Source: Streptomyces iconiensis
GTDB lineage: Bacteria > Actinomycetota > Actinomycetes > Streptomycetales > Streptomycetaceae
NCBI RefSeq assembly: GCF_028657195.3
Contig: NZ_JANCPR020000002.1
Location: 62,001-126,000 of the forward strand
Reading direction: 5' to 3'
DNA length: 64,000 nt
Under the pieces are notes generated by a model. That model did not search any database. It was not told the origin of the DNA and saw only the letters and a program-made list of their open reading frames with translations. Each line of letters begins with the position of its first letter. The stretch's first letter is position 1. Below, piece by piece: positions 42,570 to 51,062 of the stretch. A program made the position numbers and the translations under genes.

Positions 42570-43162
42570 CGAGTTCCAGCACCCTCACGAGCGCCCAGGC
42601 GGCCTCCGGTTCCGGGGATGCCGCGGCGTCCGGCGATGCCGCGGCTTCCGGGGAGACCGCGGCCGATCTGCGGCGGCTCCTCACCTTCCGCGCCCACGGC
42701 GCAGCGCGGCTCCTGCTCGGCTGCCGGGCCCGCCTGGAGGATGTCGAGGGAGCCGTCGCCGCCGGACAGAGCGAGGTCGCCGTCCTGATGGCGTACGACC
42801 TCGTACAGCTCTCCCTGTCCGTACGCGGGCTGCGCACCGCGGGCGAGCTGACCTACGGTCACGACGAAGCCGCCTTCGACCCCTTCGCCGGAATCTCCGG
42901 CGAGGAGGCGCGGGACGGAATGGCGCTCGCCTCTGAGGGCCTGGACGCAGCGGGGGAACGGGGCGAGGAGTGGCTGGAGCGGCTGCGCGGCCATCTGCGT
43001 GCCAGTGAGGCCCTGCTCGGCTACGCCGAACCGCTGCCCGACGTCCGGTCGGGAAGCGGCATGATGCGGGGCCTCAAGCTGGCCCGCACCTGGCAGCCGC
43101 TGATGGACCGTGTGGGTCTGCCCCCGCTGCTGCCCGACGCGTGGACCCGCCGTGCCGACTGA
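42566..43162 (+). CDS. small helical protein paired with the nucleotidyltransferase (HEPN-like?)
   Basis: A 198-residue protein beginning with an Ala/Ser/Gly/Asp repeat of ~35 residues encoded by DNA repeats (GGGGATGCCGCGGCGTCC-like). It then forms a helical body: LRRLLTFRAHGAARLLLGCRARLEDVEGAVAAGQSEVAVLMAYDLVQLSL. The pairing of a nucleotidyltransferase with a small helical protein resembles MNT/HEPN pairs. However, the RNase motif Rx4-6H is not clearly present, so this is an analogy. GTG 42566 overlaps the upstream stop; the next ABC gene begins inside its end. Confidence 0.55.
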   Translation: MTSSSTLTSAQAASGSGDAAASGDAAASGETAADLRRLLTFRAHGAARLLLGCRARLEDVEGAVAAGQSEVAVLMAYDLVQLSLSVRGLRTAGELTYGHDEAAFDPFAGISGEEARDGMALASEGLDAAGERGEEWLERLRGHLRASEALLGYAEPLPDVRSGSGMMRGLKLARTWQPLMDRVGLPPLLPDAWTRRAD

Positions 43163-44267
43163 TCCACGGCCGGGAGGCACCGGCGGCCCCGTACCTGCGC
43201 TCGCCGTGCGCGGCGTCAGCAAGCGGTACGGCGCGACGGCGGCACTCGATCACGTCGACCTTGAGATCGCCGAGGGCGAGATCGTGGGCTTGCTCGGGCA
43301 CAACGGTGCCGGGAAGACGACCTTGATGTCCCTGGTCGCGGGGCTCATCCGGCCGGACGCCGGCGAGATCGACGTGCACGGCCACTCCACGGTCCGCGCC
43401 CCGCGCCGGGCCCGCCGCGAACTCGGCCTGGCCCCGCAGGAGTTGGGCGTCTACCCGCCGCTGACCGTGCGCCAGAACCTGCGCTTCTTCGCGGAACTGG
43501 CCGGCCTGCGCGGCCGTTCGGCACGCGCGCGTATCGAGGAGGCCGCCGAACCGCTCGCGCTGACCGCCCTGCTCGACCGCCGCGTCTCCCGCCTGTCGGG
43601 GGGCGAACAGCGTCGCGTGCACACCGCGATGGCCCTGCTGCACCGGCCCCGCCTGGTGCTGCTCGACGAGCCCACCGCCGGCGTCGACGTGCAGACGCGG
43701 GCCCGTCTCATCGCGTACGTCAGGGAACTGGCGGCGGGCGGCACGGCCGTGTGCTACTCCACCCACTACCTCCCCGAGATCGAGGCGCTCGGCGCCGAAG
43801 TGGCGGTCCTCGACGACGGCCGCATGATCGCGCGCGGCTCGGTCGGGGAACTGGTCAGGCGCCACGGGGACAGCGGTGTGGAACTGGTCTTCTCCGGCAG
43901 CCCTCCCGCGCTGAGCCTTCCCTGGCCGGTGACCCGCGAGGACGAGGTGCTCCACGTCCGCGTCGAGCGGCCTCACCTGGCCATGGCCGAAGTGCTCGCC
44001 GCGCTGGGCGAGTCGGCGGGGCAGCTGGTCACCATGCGGGTCGTACAGCCCAGCCTGGACAGCGTCTTCCTGCACCTGACCGGACGGCGCCGGCCCACAG
44101 GGGCACACCCAGGAGACGCCGTCCGGGAGGCCACGGCCGCCGGCTGCAGCGACGGCAGCGGCAGCGGCAGCGGCAGCGGCAGCGGCAGCGGCAGCGGCAC
44201 AACACCGGCAGGCGACGGCACGGAGCCGCCGGCCGAGGACAGGATCGAGGCGGGACACCATGGGTGA
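43152..44267 (+). CDS. ABC transporter ATP-binding protein
   Basis: A 371-residue ATPase of the DrrA/ABC-2 type. Walker A is GHNGAGKTT, the signature LSGGEQRRV, Walker B LVLLDEPTAGVD, the H-loop STHYLPEIEAL. The C-terminal ~100 residues include a Gly-Ser repeat linker (from 44154). It powers export of the product together with the permease that overlaps its 3' end by 8 nt. GTG 43152 lies inside the preceding gene, so translation is coupled. Confidence 0.93.
   Translation: MPTDPRPGGTGGPVPALAVRGVSKRYGATAALDHVDLEIAEGEIVGLLGHNGAGKTTLMSLVAGLIRPDAGEIDVHGHSTVRAPRRARRELGLAPQELGVYPPLTVRQNLRFFAELAGLRGRSARARIEEAAEPLALTALLDRRVSRLSGGEQRRVHTAMALLHRPRLVLLDEPTAGVDVQTRARLIAYVRELAAGGTAVCYSTHYLPEIEALGAEVAVLDDGRMIARGSVGELVRRHGDSGVELVFSGSPPALSLPWPVTREDEVLHVRVERPHLAMAEVLAALGESAGQLVTMRVVQPSLDSVFLHLTGRRRPTGAHPGDAVREATAAGCSDGSGSGSGSGSGSGSGTTPAGDGTEPPAEDRIEAGHHG
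44154..44195 (+). repeat. seven GGCAGC hexamers encoding a Gly-Ser linker
   Basis: Seven exact tandem GGCAGC units encode (Gly-Ser)7 near the C-terminus of the ABC ATPase. The sequence keeps frame and is a probable slippage hotspot. It provides a flexible tail beyond the ATPase core. Confidence 0.9.
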
Positions 44268-45042
44268 CGGGGCGCCGGGACGGATCACCGCACTCGTCCG
44301 GCAGGACTTCCGGCTCCTGGCGCGGGATCCCGCGCCACTTGTCGTCCGTACGGTCATGCCGCTGCTCATCATGGGCTTCATGCTGCCGCTGTTCCGTGCC
44401 GCGCTCCGGGCCGACGACGTCCCCGACGCCAACGGCGCCGAGCAGGCCGTGCCCGGCATGGCGGTGATGTTCCTGTTCTTCCTGGTGAACATCGTCGGCT
44501 TCGCCATGTTCCGGGAGCACGGCTGGAACACCTGGGACCGGCTCAGGGCCTCCCCGGCGCGGTCGGTCGAACTCCTGGCCGCCCGGCTGGTGGTTCCCCT
44601 CCTCACCGCCGTCGTGCAACTCGCCGTCATCTTCGGCGCGGGCGCGCTGCTGTTCGGCCTCCGGGTGTCCGGCTCCTACGCCGCACTGGCCGTGGTGGGT
44701 GTGCCACTGGCCCTGTGCGTGGTCATGGTCGGTATGGCACTGGTGGCGCTGTGCCGCACGATCTCCCAACTCAGTGTCATCGCCAACATCCTCGCGCTGG
44801 TCTTCGCCGGGCTCGGCGGCGCGCTGACCCCGCAGTCGGCCCTGCCGGACTGGGCCGGCCCGCTCGCGCCAGGGGTCCCCAGCTACTGGGCCATGCGCGG
44901 GTTCTCCGCCGTCATCCTCGACGGCGGCGGCGTATCGGCCGTGCTGCTCCCGGCCGGCGTGCTGTGCGCCTTCGCCGCCGGTCTCGGCGCCGTGACCCTG
45001 GCCTTCTTCCGGGCCGACCAGCGCAAGCTCTCCTGGTCCTGA
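44260..45042 (+). CDS. ABC-2 type transporter permease
   Basis: A 260-residue membrane protein with six hydrophobic segments: LVVRTVMPLLIMGFMLPLF, MAVMFLFFLVNIVGFAMF, LLTAVVQLAVIFGAGALLFG, ALAVVGVPLALCVVMVGMAL, ISQLSVIANILALVFAGLGGAL and VLLPAGVLCAFAAGLGAV. The WDRLRASPARSVELL loop is typical of ABC-2 permeases. It forms the exporter with the ATPase at 43152. It ends the operon begun at 41529. Downstream, 45043-45183 holds a duplicated GGCGGGCGCGTCCACC element and no gene. Confidence 0.92.
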   Translation: MGDGAPGRITALVRQDFRLLARDPAPLVVRTVMPLLIMGFMLPLFRAALRADDVPDANGAEQAVPGMAVMFLFFLVNIVGFAMFREHGWNTWDRLRASPARSVELLAARLVVPLLTAVVQLAVIFGAGALLFGLRVSGSYAALAVVGVPLALCVVMVGMALVALCRTISQLSVIANILALVFAGLGGALTPQSALPDWAGPLAPGVPSYWAMRGFSAVILDGGGVSAVLLPAGVLCAFAAGLGAVTLAFFRADQRKLSWS

Positions 45043-45183
45043 CCGGCCCTCCCGCCGGGGCAGCCCGCGCCGGTCCCGGCGGGCGCGTCCACCCGGCGGG
45101 CGCGTCCACCGGCGGCGCGCACCGGTCCCGTCCCCGGCTCACCCCCCGCACGTCAGGCACGTGCGACATCAGAGAGGCACGCC

Positions 45184-45837
45184 ATGCCCGCGCTCGTGGT
45201 CTTCGACTGCTTCGGCACACTCGTCACGTCCCGGCCGCTGCCGGACCCCGAACAGTTCACCGCCGGCCTCGCCGACGTTCTGGAGCTGGACCGGCGGACC
45301 GCGGGCGCTGTCGTACGGACGGTGTACGGCGCCGTGTTCACCGCCATGTCGGACCCGTACGCGCTCCAGCCAGCGACCATGGACCTGCTGGACGCGGCGC
45401 TGCGCGAGCAGGGCGCACCACGGCGAGTACCCGCCATGGAGCGGGCCCTGTGGCACGCGCTCGGCTGCGCCGACCCCGGCCAGTACGCCCTGTGCGAGCC
45501 GGTCGCCGACGCCATGCGCCGGGTGTCCGACGCGGGGCACACGGTCGGGGTGCTGTCCAACTGCTATCTGCCGGGCGGCCTCATGCGGGCACTGCTGCGG
45601 CAGTCGAAGGTGCCCGAGACGTACGACCGGGCGCTGTTCACCGCTGACGGCGGGCCCAAGAAGCCCGATCCGCGCGCTTTCCGCCTGATCGGGGAGGGCG
45701 ACTTCGAACGGCGCGTCATGGTCGGTGACTCCGTGGAACTCGACCTCGCACCCGCCGCGGCGCTCGGCTGGGACACCGTGCGCGTGGACCCCGCGGCGCC
45801 CGCCGTGGCGGGCCTGTTCACCCTGCTGGACATGTGA
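45184..45837 (+). CDS. HAD-superfamily hydrolase, haloacid-dehalogenase-like
   Basis: A 217-residue HAD enzyme: motif I VVFDCFGTLV, motif II VGVLSNCY, motif III Lys in KKPDPRAF, motif IV VMVGDSVELDLAPAAALG. Motif I lacks the second Asp of the phosphatase DxDGT and matches the DxYGT/DxFGT form of haloacid dehalogenases. Simple phosphatase activity is therefore less likely, although not excluded. ATG 45184 follows GAGAGG. It may hydrolyse a C-halogen, phosphate or ester bond in an intermediate. Confidence 0.85.
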   Translation: MPALVVFDCFGTLVTSRPLPDPEQFTAGLADVLELDRRTAGAVVRTVYGAVFTAMSDPYALQPATMDLLDAALREQGAPRRVPAMERALWHALGCADPGQYALCEPVADAMRRVSDAGHTVGVLSNCYLPGGLMRALLRQSKVPETYDRALFTADGGPKKPDPRAFRLIGEGDFERRVMVGDSVELDLAPAAALGWDTVRVDPAAPAVAGLFTLLDM

Positions 45838-45879
45838 GGGGCCCGTACGGGACGCGACCGCCGGGGGCTGACGCGATCC

Positions 45880-45902
45880 GGTGTTCCGCACAAAGGAACA
45901 CC
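45880..45902. promoter_or_regulatory. operator-like GGTGTTCC-N7-GGAACACC site 2
   Basis: A perfect 8+7+8 inverted repeat, 178 bp before the acyl-CoA-dehydrogenase-like gene and 42 bp after the HAD stop. The inner half-sites and 7-bp spacing are the same as at 41365. It is therefore a candidate binding site of one cluster regulator. The rest of the 45838-46080 gap shows no gene. Confidence 0.6.
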
Positions 45903-46080
45903 CGCTGCGTCACGGCCCGCGCTCTGCGTACGTTCTTTCCGCCGCCGCCGAGCGCGGGACGCACCGTACCGGCCGGCGCGGCGGCTCGCCTCATCCGTCC
46001 GGCCCGCCCCGTCGGTACGACAGCGACAGCTGCACCGGAGCCGCGCACCGGGCCGGACCGGACACCCAGAAGGGAGAGCA

Positions 46081-47250
46081 ATGGCCACGGCCACTCAAGG
46101 CGGAGCTGAACGCCCGGAGGACGGTGAAGCGCCTCACCGCGTCCTGCTGGACGCGGGCTGGAGCACCGTCTGGACACCCTCCCCGCCCCGCGAGGGCGCC
46201 ACGGGCGCCGACCGTATCCGCGACCTCGCGGCGAACGGGTACGCGGCGCTGCCGATCCCCGAGGAATGCGGCGGCGCCGGAGCGAGCCTGGTCGAGGTGG
46301 CCTCGGCGCAGCGCGCCCTCGGCATGGTCGACCCCTCGGCGGCGATCGCCCTGAACATGCACGCCTTCACCGTGGGTCTGATAGCCGACTACTGGAAGCG
46401 CCAGCGGGACACCAGCTGGATGCTGCTGGAGGGCATGGCACAGTCCGGCGCCCTCGTCGCCTCGGCCTTCGCCGAACCCGGCGGCAGCCCCAACTTCATG
46501 AGCAGCCGCTCGGAGGCCGTCCGGACGGGCAAGGGCTACCGCGTCTCGGGCGTGAAGTACCCCTGTTCGCTGGCCACTACGGCCACTCTGGTGTGCCTGA
46601 CGGCCCGTGTCACCGGCACGCAGGAGACGATCCTGGCCCTGTGCCCCAGCTCTTCCCCGGGGCTGGACGCCGAGGGCGAATGGCCCTCGCTCGGCATGCG
46701 GGAGTCCGACACCGCACGGCTGGTCCTGCGGGACGTGGAGGTGGACGACCGGCTCGTCATCCACCGCGGGCCGGCCGATGTCATCGACGACAACGTCATC
46801 GCCGGCATGGTGTGGTTCACCGTGCTGCTCACTGCCACCTACCACGGCGTTCTCAGCGGTCTGCTGGACGTGGCCTGCAAGGGGGTGGTCGCCTCCGGCC
46901 GCTTCGGCCCCCGCACAGCCCTGCTCGGCCGTGCCACCCGCGAGTTGCTGACCCTCGGCGGCGCCTGCCGCCAGCTCGGTACGGACTTCGGCTCGGGCAC
47001 CGTCGCCGGACAGGCGGCCCTGGCCGCCGCTGTGGGGCTCCGCGCCTCGCTCAGCGACACCCGCGACCGGGTGCTGGGCGCCGTCACACCGGTCGTCGGC
47101 AGCCGCCTCTACGGCAGGGGCCAGGAAGCCGCCGGCCTTCTGGTCGACTCGCTGGCCGCCCACCACCACCCGCCGTCGCTGCTGGTCTGCGACGAGGCGG
47201 TCGGCGCCTTCTGCACGGGGCGCGAGATCAGCTTCGATCCGGCCGACTGA
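46081..47250 (+). CDS. acyl-CoA dehydrogenase-like flavoprotein
   Basis: A 389-residue protein of the acyl-CoA dehydrogenase fold. The N-terminal helices include LAANGYAALPIPEECGGAGASLVEVASAQRALGMVDPSAAIAL. The mid beta-domain has VASAFAEPGGSPNFMSSRSEA, a helical C-terminus follows. In pathways without CoA substrates such proteins act as N- or C-oxidases, monooxygenases or desaturases with reduced flavin. AGAAGGGAG lies before ATG 46081. It heads a five-gene run with START-fold and reductase genes. Substrate unknown. Confidence 0.85.
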   Translation: MATATQGGAERPEDGEAPHRVLLDAGWSTVWTPSPPREGATGADRIRDLAANGYAALPIPEECGGAGASLVEVASAQRALGMVDPSAAIALNMHAFTVGLIADYWKRQRDTSWMLLEGMAQSGALVASAFAEPGGSPNFMSSRSEAVRTGKGYRVSGVKYPCSLATTATLVCLTARVTGTQETILALCPSSSPGLDAEGEWPSLGMRESDTARLVLRDVEVDDRLVIHRGPADVIDDNVIAGMVWFTVLLTATYHGVLSGLLDVACKGVVASGRFGPRTALLGRATRELLTLGGACRQLGTDFGSGTVAGQAALAAAVGLRASLSDTRDRVLGAVTPVVGSRLYGRGQEAAGLLVDSLAAHHHPPSLLVCDEAVGAFCTGREISFDPAD

Positions 47251-47307
47251 GCCGCCACGCTCACCGGCCCCCGCCTCACCCCGCACGTCATAAGGAGACA
47301 CACAGTC

Positions 47308-47754
47308 ATGCCCCATGTCGAGGTCAATCTGCCGATCAAGGCCCCGGTGGCCGAGACCTGGGCGGCCGTCACCCGCCTTGAGGACTACGCCACGTACATG
47401 GAGAACGTCGAGTCGGTGACCGTGATCGGGGAGACCGACGCCGGGAACCGCACCAGCGAGTGGTCGGTGCTCCTCAAGGGCTCCGTACTGGAGTGGGTCG
47501 AGGACGACGTCCTCGACGAGGACGAGCGCGTCATGTCCTTCTCCCAAGTGTCCGGCGACCTCGACGAGTTCACGGGCTACTGGAAGGTCGACGACTGCGG
47601 GGACGGCACCTCGGTCGTCACCTTCTACGTCGACTTCGAGATCGGCATCCCGCTGCTGGCCGACATGCTCAACCCGGTCGCCACCAGGGCGCTGCGGGAG
47701 AACTCCGAGCACATGCTGCGCGCCATCGAGCAGCGCATCACGGCGGTTTCGTGA
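47308..47754 (+). CDS. SRPBCC/START-fold (polyketide cyclase-like) protein
   Basis: A 148-residue helix-grip protein. The family pattern HVEVNLPIKAPVAETWAAVTRLEDYATYMENVESVTVIGE at the N-terminus and FEIGIPLLADMLNPVATRALRENSEHMLRAIEQRI at the C-terminus define a hydrophobic ligand cavity. Members bind or cyclise/dehydrate hydrophobic intermediates. AAGGAGACACACAGTC before ATG 47308 is a clear ribosome site. Its stop overlaps the next gene (GTGA). Confidence 0.88.
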   Translation: MPHVEVNLPIKAPVAETWAAVTRLEDYATYMENVESVTVIGETDAGNRTSEWSVLLKGSVLEWVEDDVLDEDERVMSFSQVSGDLDEFTGYWKVDDCGDGTSVVTFYVDFEIGIPLLADMLNPVATRALRENSEHMLRAIEQRITAVS

Positions 47755-48764
47755 CCGTGCGCACGCGTGTCCTGGTGACCGGCGCGACCGGGGCTGTCGG
47801 CAGCGCCGTCGTACGGGCGCTGGAGGCCGGGGGTCACGAGGTGCACGGGGTGAGCCGGGGCGGAACCGGCCCCCGGCACACCGCCTGGCGGGCAGGCAGT
47901 GAAGAACCGCCGCCCGAGCTGCGCGGGCCCTGGGACGCGGTCGTCCACTGCGCCGCCGACACCCGCTGGAACCTGCCCGACGAGGAGGCGGAGGAGGCCA
48001 ACGTCGCCCCGCTGCGCGCGGTGCTGTCCCTCATCGGCCCCGGAACCCACCTCGTCCACCTGTCCTCGTCCTTCGCGACAGGACTTCAGGGCGACATCAC
48101 CTCGCCCTCGCCCGGCGCCTACCGCAACTCCTACGAGTGGTCCAAGGCGGCGGCCGAACGCCTGGTGCACGCCGAGCGGGACAGCGCCGACATCGTGCGC
48201 TTCCCCATCGTCATGGGCGCCAGGTCCGACGGTGCGCTGGACCGCTACAGCGGCTTCTTCTGGCTGCCGGCCTCGATGTGCAGCGGCGCCGTCCCCGCCC
48301 TCGTCGCGGAGGAGAAAGGGCTGCTCGACATGGTCAGCACCGATGACGTGGCCGGACATGTGGTCCGGCTGCTGGCCTCGGGGCCCCCGGACGGCGTCAG
48401 GCTGTCGGCCCTGGGCCGCGGCGACGGTGCTCAGCGGGTGGACGAGGCATTCGACACCGTTCTGGAAGCCCTCAACTCCTGGCGTGCCGAGAACGGCGTG
48501 CCCCAGGTGGAGCGCCTGCCCTATGTGACGCCCCAGCAGTGGAACCGCTTCTATCTGCCCTTCGCCGAGGAGTACCTGGACAGGGCTCAGCTGCTGAAGG
48601 TCACCGCCTTCCGCTCGTACCAGGGTTATCTGTCGGTGACCGAACCGTTCGATGTCACCGTCCAGGTCGAGGACACCAGGGACGTCCTGCACCGGTCGAT
48701 CCTGCGCTGGGCCGAGGCCCACAAGGCGGCAGCGCGCCGGATCCCACGCCCATGGCGTGCCTGA
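47751..48764 (+). CDS. NAD(P)-dependent epimerase/dehydratase-fold reductase
   Basis: A 337-residue extended SDR. The cofactor loop is VLVTGATGAVGSAVVRALE; catalytic residues are HLSSSFATG (Ser) and NSYEWSKAAAE (Tyr-x3-Lys). The shape and the later FLPLFAEEYLDRAQ-type helices resemble the male-sterility/fatty-acyl-reductase and 3-beta-HSD-like groups, so reduction of a thioester or ketone is possible. GTG 47751 overlaps the START-fold gene's stop. Confidence 0.85.
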   Translation: MTVRTRVLVTGATGAVGSAVVRALEAGGHEVHGVSRGGTGPRHTAWRAGSEEPPPELRGPWDAVVHCAADTRWNLPDEEAEEANVAPLRAVLSLIGPGTHLVHLSSSFATGLQGDITSPSPGAYRNSYEWSKAAAERLVHAERDSADIVRFPIVMGARSDGALDRYSGFFWLPASMCSGAVPALVAEEKGLLDMVSTDDVAGHVVRLLASGPPDGVRLSALGRGDGAQRVDEAFDTVLEALNSWRAENGVPQVERLPYVTPQQWNRFYLPFAEEYLDRAQLLKVTAFRSYQGYLSVTEPFDVTVQVEDTRDVLHRSILRWAEAHKAAARRIPRPWRA

Positions 48765-48864
48765 CACCCCGGGCACGGTCCACCCGCACCGCCCCAACCG
48801 GCGGCGGTCGCGTACTCGTACTCCGTCTCCCGACGCCTGCCGGGGGACGAAAGGAGAGACGGTC

Positions 48865-50055
48865 ATGCTGTCGATCGAACGGGACTCCCGCACGGTGGAG
48901 GACCTCCCCTACGAGCTGGTCGAGCGCAAGGGCGTGGGGCACCCGGACACCATGTGCGACGCCATGGCGGAACGCATGTCCCGCTACTACTCGCAGCACT
49001 GCCTGAAGGAGTTCGGCGGCGTCGCGCACCACTGGTTCGACAAGGTGACGCTGTACGGCGGCGGCGCTGACACCGACTACGGGCGCGGCACGCTCACCTC
49101 GCCCTACCGCGTCATGGTCTTCGGCAAAGCCGCCTTCCGTGTCGGCGGCGTCGGGATACCGGTGCGGGAGCTCATGTTCCGCGCCGCTGCCGACGTTCTC
49201 GGGGAGGTCACCACCGGCTTCGACGCCGCCCGTCATCTGGTCGTGGAGCTGGGCGTGGTCGACCACCAGGGTTCGGGGCGCGGCGTCTCGCGCTATCAGC
49301 CGGCCTCGCCGCAGGACCTGGTGCCGCTGCGGTCCGGCGGGCTGGTCTCCAACGACACCAATCTGCTGCACGGCTACGCCCCGCTGTCGCGGCTGGAGAC
49401 CGCCGTGCTGGGGCTGGAGAACCTCATCAACGGCTCCGGTTTCAAGCGGCGCCACGCGGACTCCGGCTGGGACGTCAAGGTCTTCGGCAGCAGGCGGCAC
49501 GAGGCGTTCAGCCTCGTGGTCAACATGCCCTTCCTCGCCGCCCACATCGCGTCGATGGACCAGTACCTGGAGCGCAAGGCGGTGATCCAGAAGGAACTGG
49601 AGGAGTACGTCGCCTCGTTGGGCATCCGGGACTACCACATGCTCATGAACGCGACCGACAGGAACGGCCGCCCCTACCTCACCGCGCTCGGTTCCGTCGC
49701 GGACACCGGTGACGTGGGCGTCGTCGGACGCGGCAACCGCGTCAACGGGCTCATCACTCCCATGCGGCCGATGAGCATCGAGGCACCCGCGGGCAAGAAC
49801 CCGCTGGACCACACCGGCAAGATCTACAACGTCCTGGCCATGCGGCTCGCGCGGGAGGTGCACGAGCAGTTCGGCGGGCCCGCACAGGTGCACATCTTCA
49901 CCTCCAAGGAAGCGCCGCTGGAGCACCCGGACGAAGTCGTCGTGACCTCTCCCGAAGCGGACGGGGCAGCGCTGCGGAAACTGGTCGAGAAGGCGGTCGC
50001 CGGCTCCGGTGACCTGACGGTCGAACTGATCGAGACGGGTATCACCCTGTGGTGA
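48865..50055 (+). CDS. archaeal-type methionine adenosyltransferase
   Basis: A 396-residue enzyme matching the archaeal SAM synthetase family (about 400 aa) in its layout: [26 protein letters not shown] at the N-terminus, [31 protein letters not shown]-type [40 protein letters not shown] and [18 protein letters not shown]. It differs clearly from bacterial MetK, which the organism would also need for general metabolism. It could supply SAM locally or make a SAM analogue from an altered nucleotide. AAGGAGAGACGGTC before ATG 48865 is strong. The stop overlaps the next gene. Confidence 0.88.
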   Translation: MLSIERDSRTVEDLPYELVERKGVGHPDTMCDAMAERMSRYYSQHCLKEFGGVAHHWFDKVTLYGGGADTDYGRGTLTSPYRVMVFGKAAFRVGGVGIPVRELMFRAAADVLGEVTTGFDAARHLVVELGVVDHQGSGRGVSRYQPASPQDLVPLRSGGLVSNDTNLLHGYAPLSRLETAVLGLENLINGSGFKRRHADSGWDVKVFGSRRHEAFSLVVNMPFLAAHIASMDQYLERKAVIQKELEEYVASLGIRDYHMLMNATDRNGRPYLTALGSVADTGDVGVVGRGNRVNGLITPMRPMSIEAPAGKNPLDHTGKIYNVLAMRLAREVHEQFGGPAQVHIFTSKEAPLEHPDEVVVTSPEADGAALRKLVEKAVAGSGDLTVELIETGITLW

Positions 50056-51062
50056 CCCCCGCGGAGGCACGCGCGGTCGCCGCCACGGCGCTGACAAGGG
50101 GCGCGAGGGCCGACAGCGGACCGCCGCGCACCCCGGCACCCGCACGTGGCAGCCACTTCACGGTCGTACTCAAACCCGAGGTGATGGCGGCCCCGCACGC
50201 TGCCGCCGCGCTCGCCGAGGCGGTCAGGGTGCTGGGCCGCGAGGACGACGTGGCGGTGCTGCGCTGCGCCGCGCTGCCCGCCGGGGACTTCACCGGGCGC
50301 GGTTACCTGCTGCTGCACTATCCGCGCCTGCACCGGGTGGCCGCCGACGGGGCGGCTGCGCTGACGACAGGCGCCCGCGGGGAACTCGGCTCGCTGCTGG
50401 AGCGCTCCCCGACCCCCGTGGCCCTGGGCGCCTACGAGGCGATGACCCGCGAGGCCGGGCTGTCACCCGGAGACCTGGAGGAGCGCTGCCGGGACGCGGG
50501 CGTCCACAAGCTGGGCTCCGGCTCGTACGCCTCGGTCACCGAGCTGAACGGGCGCCCTGTGACCGTGCTGAACGGCTTCCTGCCCGCCCTCGCCGAGGGG
50601 TACCGGCGCCCCGGCGCCCTGGTCGGCCTCCTGGAGTGCCACGGCGCCCGCGAGTTCGCCGCCCTGCGCGGCGAACTCCTCGGGGCGCTGCACCCGGACC
50701 AGGCGGACCCGGCGTCGCTCCGCGGCACGCTGAGCGCCTACGCCAGGGAGAACGGAATCCCCCTCTCCGAGGGACGCAACGCCGTCCATCTGTCCGCCGG
50801 ACATCTGGAGGGCATGTTCCAGGCATGGCGGTACTTCTCCGCCGCCGAGGGGCAGGGCCTGGAAGCCACGGCGCTGGGCCGGACGCTGGCGGCGGAGGGC
50901 ACGGACCTCGCGACGGTGGCGGCGCTCGCCGCCGACCCCGATCTCACCGACGACTCCGGGGAGACGGTGGCCCCGCACGGCGCCACCGAGCACCTCACCC
51001 GTACCGAGGTCGTCGCTCTCGTGCGGCAATGGGCCGCCGCGGCAAAGGAGTTGGCAGCATGA
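50052..51062 (+). CDS. nucleoside-diphosphate-kinase-like protein
   Basis: A 336-residue protein. The segment HFTVVLKPEVMA resembles the VLKPDAV start of NDP kinase. LVGLLECHGAREFAALRGELLGALHPDQADPASLRGTLSAYAREN resembles VAMVLEGENAV...GATDPAKAAPGTIRGDFG. NAVHLSAGHLEGMFQAWRYF matches the active-site NxVHGSD...FF with the catalytic His kept. It has long inserts and a C-terminal extension of ~75 residues not found in NDP kinase. It could phosphorylate a nucleoside diphosphate to feed the MAT encoded just upstream. GTG 50052 or GTG 50049 start; GTGA overlap. Confidence 0.6.
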   Translation: MTPAEARAVAATALTRGARADSGPPRTPAPARGSHFTVVLKPEVMAAPHAAAALAEAVRVLGREDDVAVLRCAALPAGDFTGRGYLLLHYPRLHRVAADGAAALTTGARGELGSLLERSPTPVALGAYEAMTREAGLSPGDLEERCRDAGVHKLGSGSYASVTELNGRPVTVLNGFLPALAEGYRRPGALVGLLECHGAREFAALRGELLGALHPDQADPASLRGTLSAYARENGIPLSEGRNAVHLSAGHLEGMFQAWRYFSAAEGQGLEATALGRTLAAEGTDLATVAALAADPDLTDDSGETVAPHGATEHLTRTEVVALVRQWAAAAKELAA

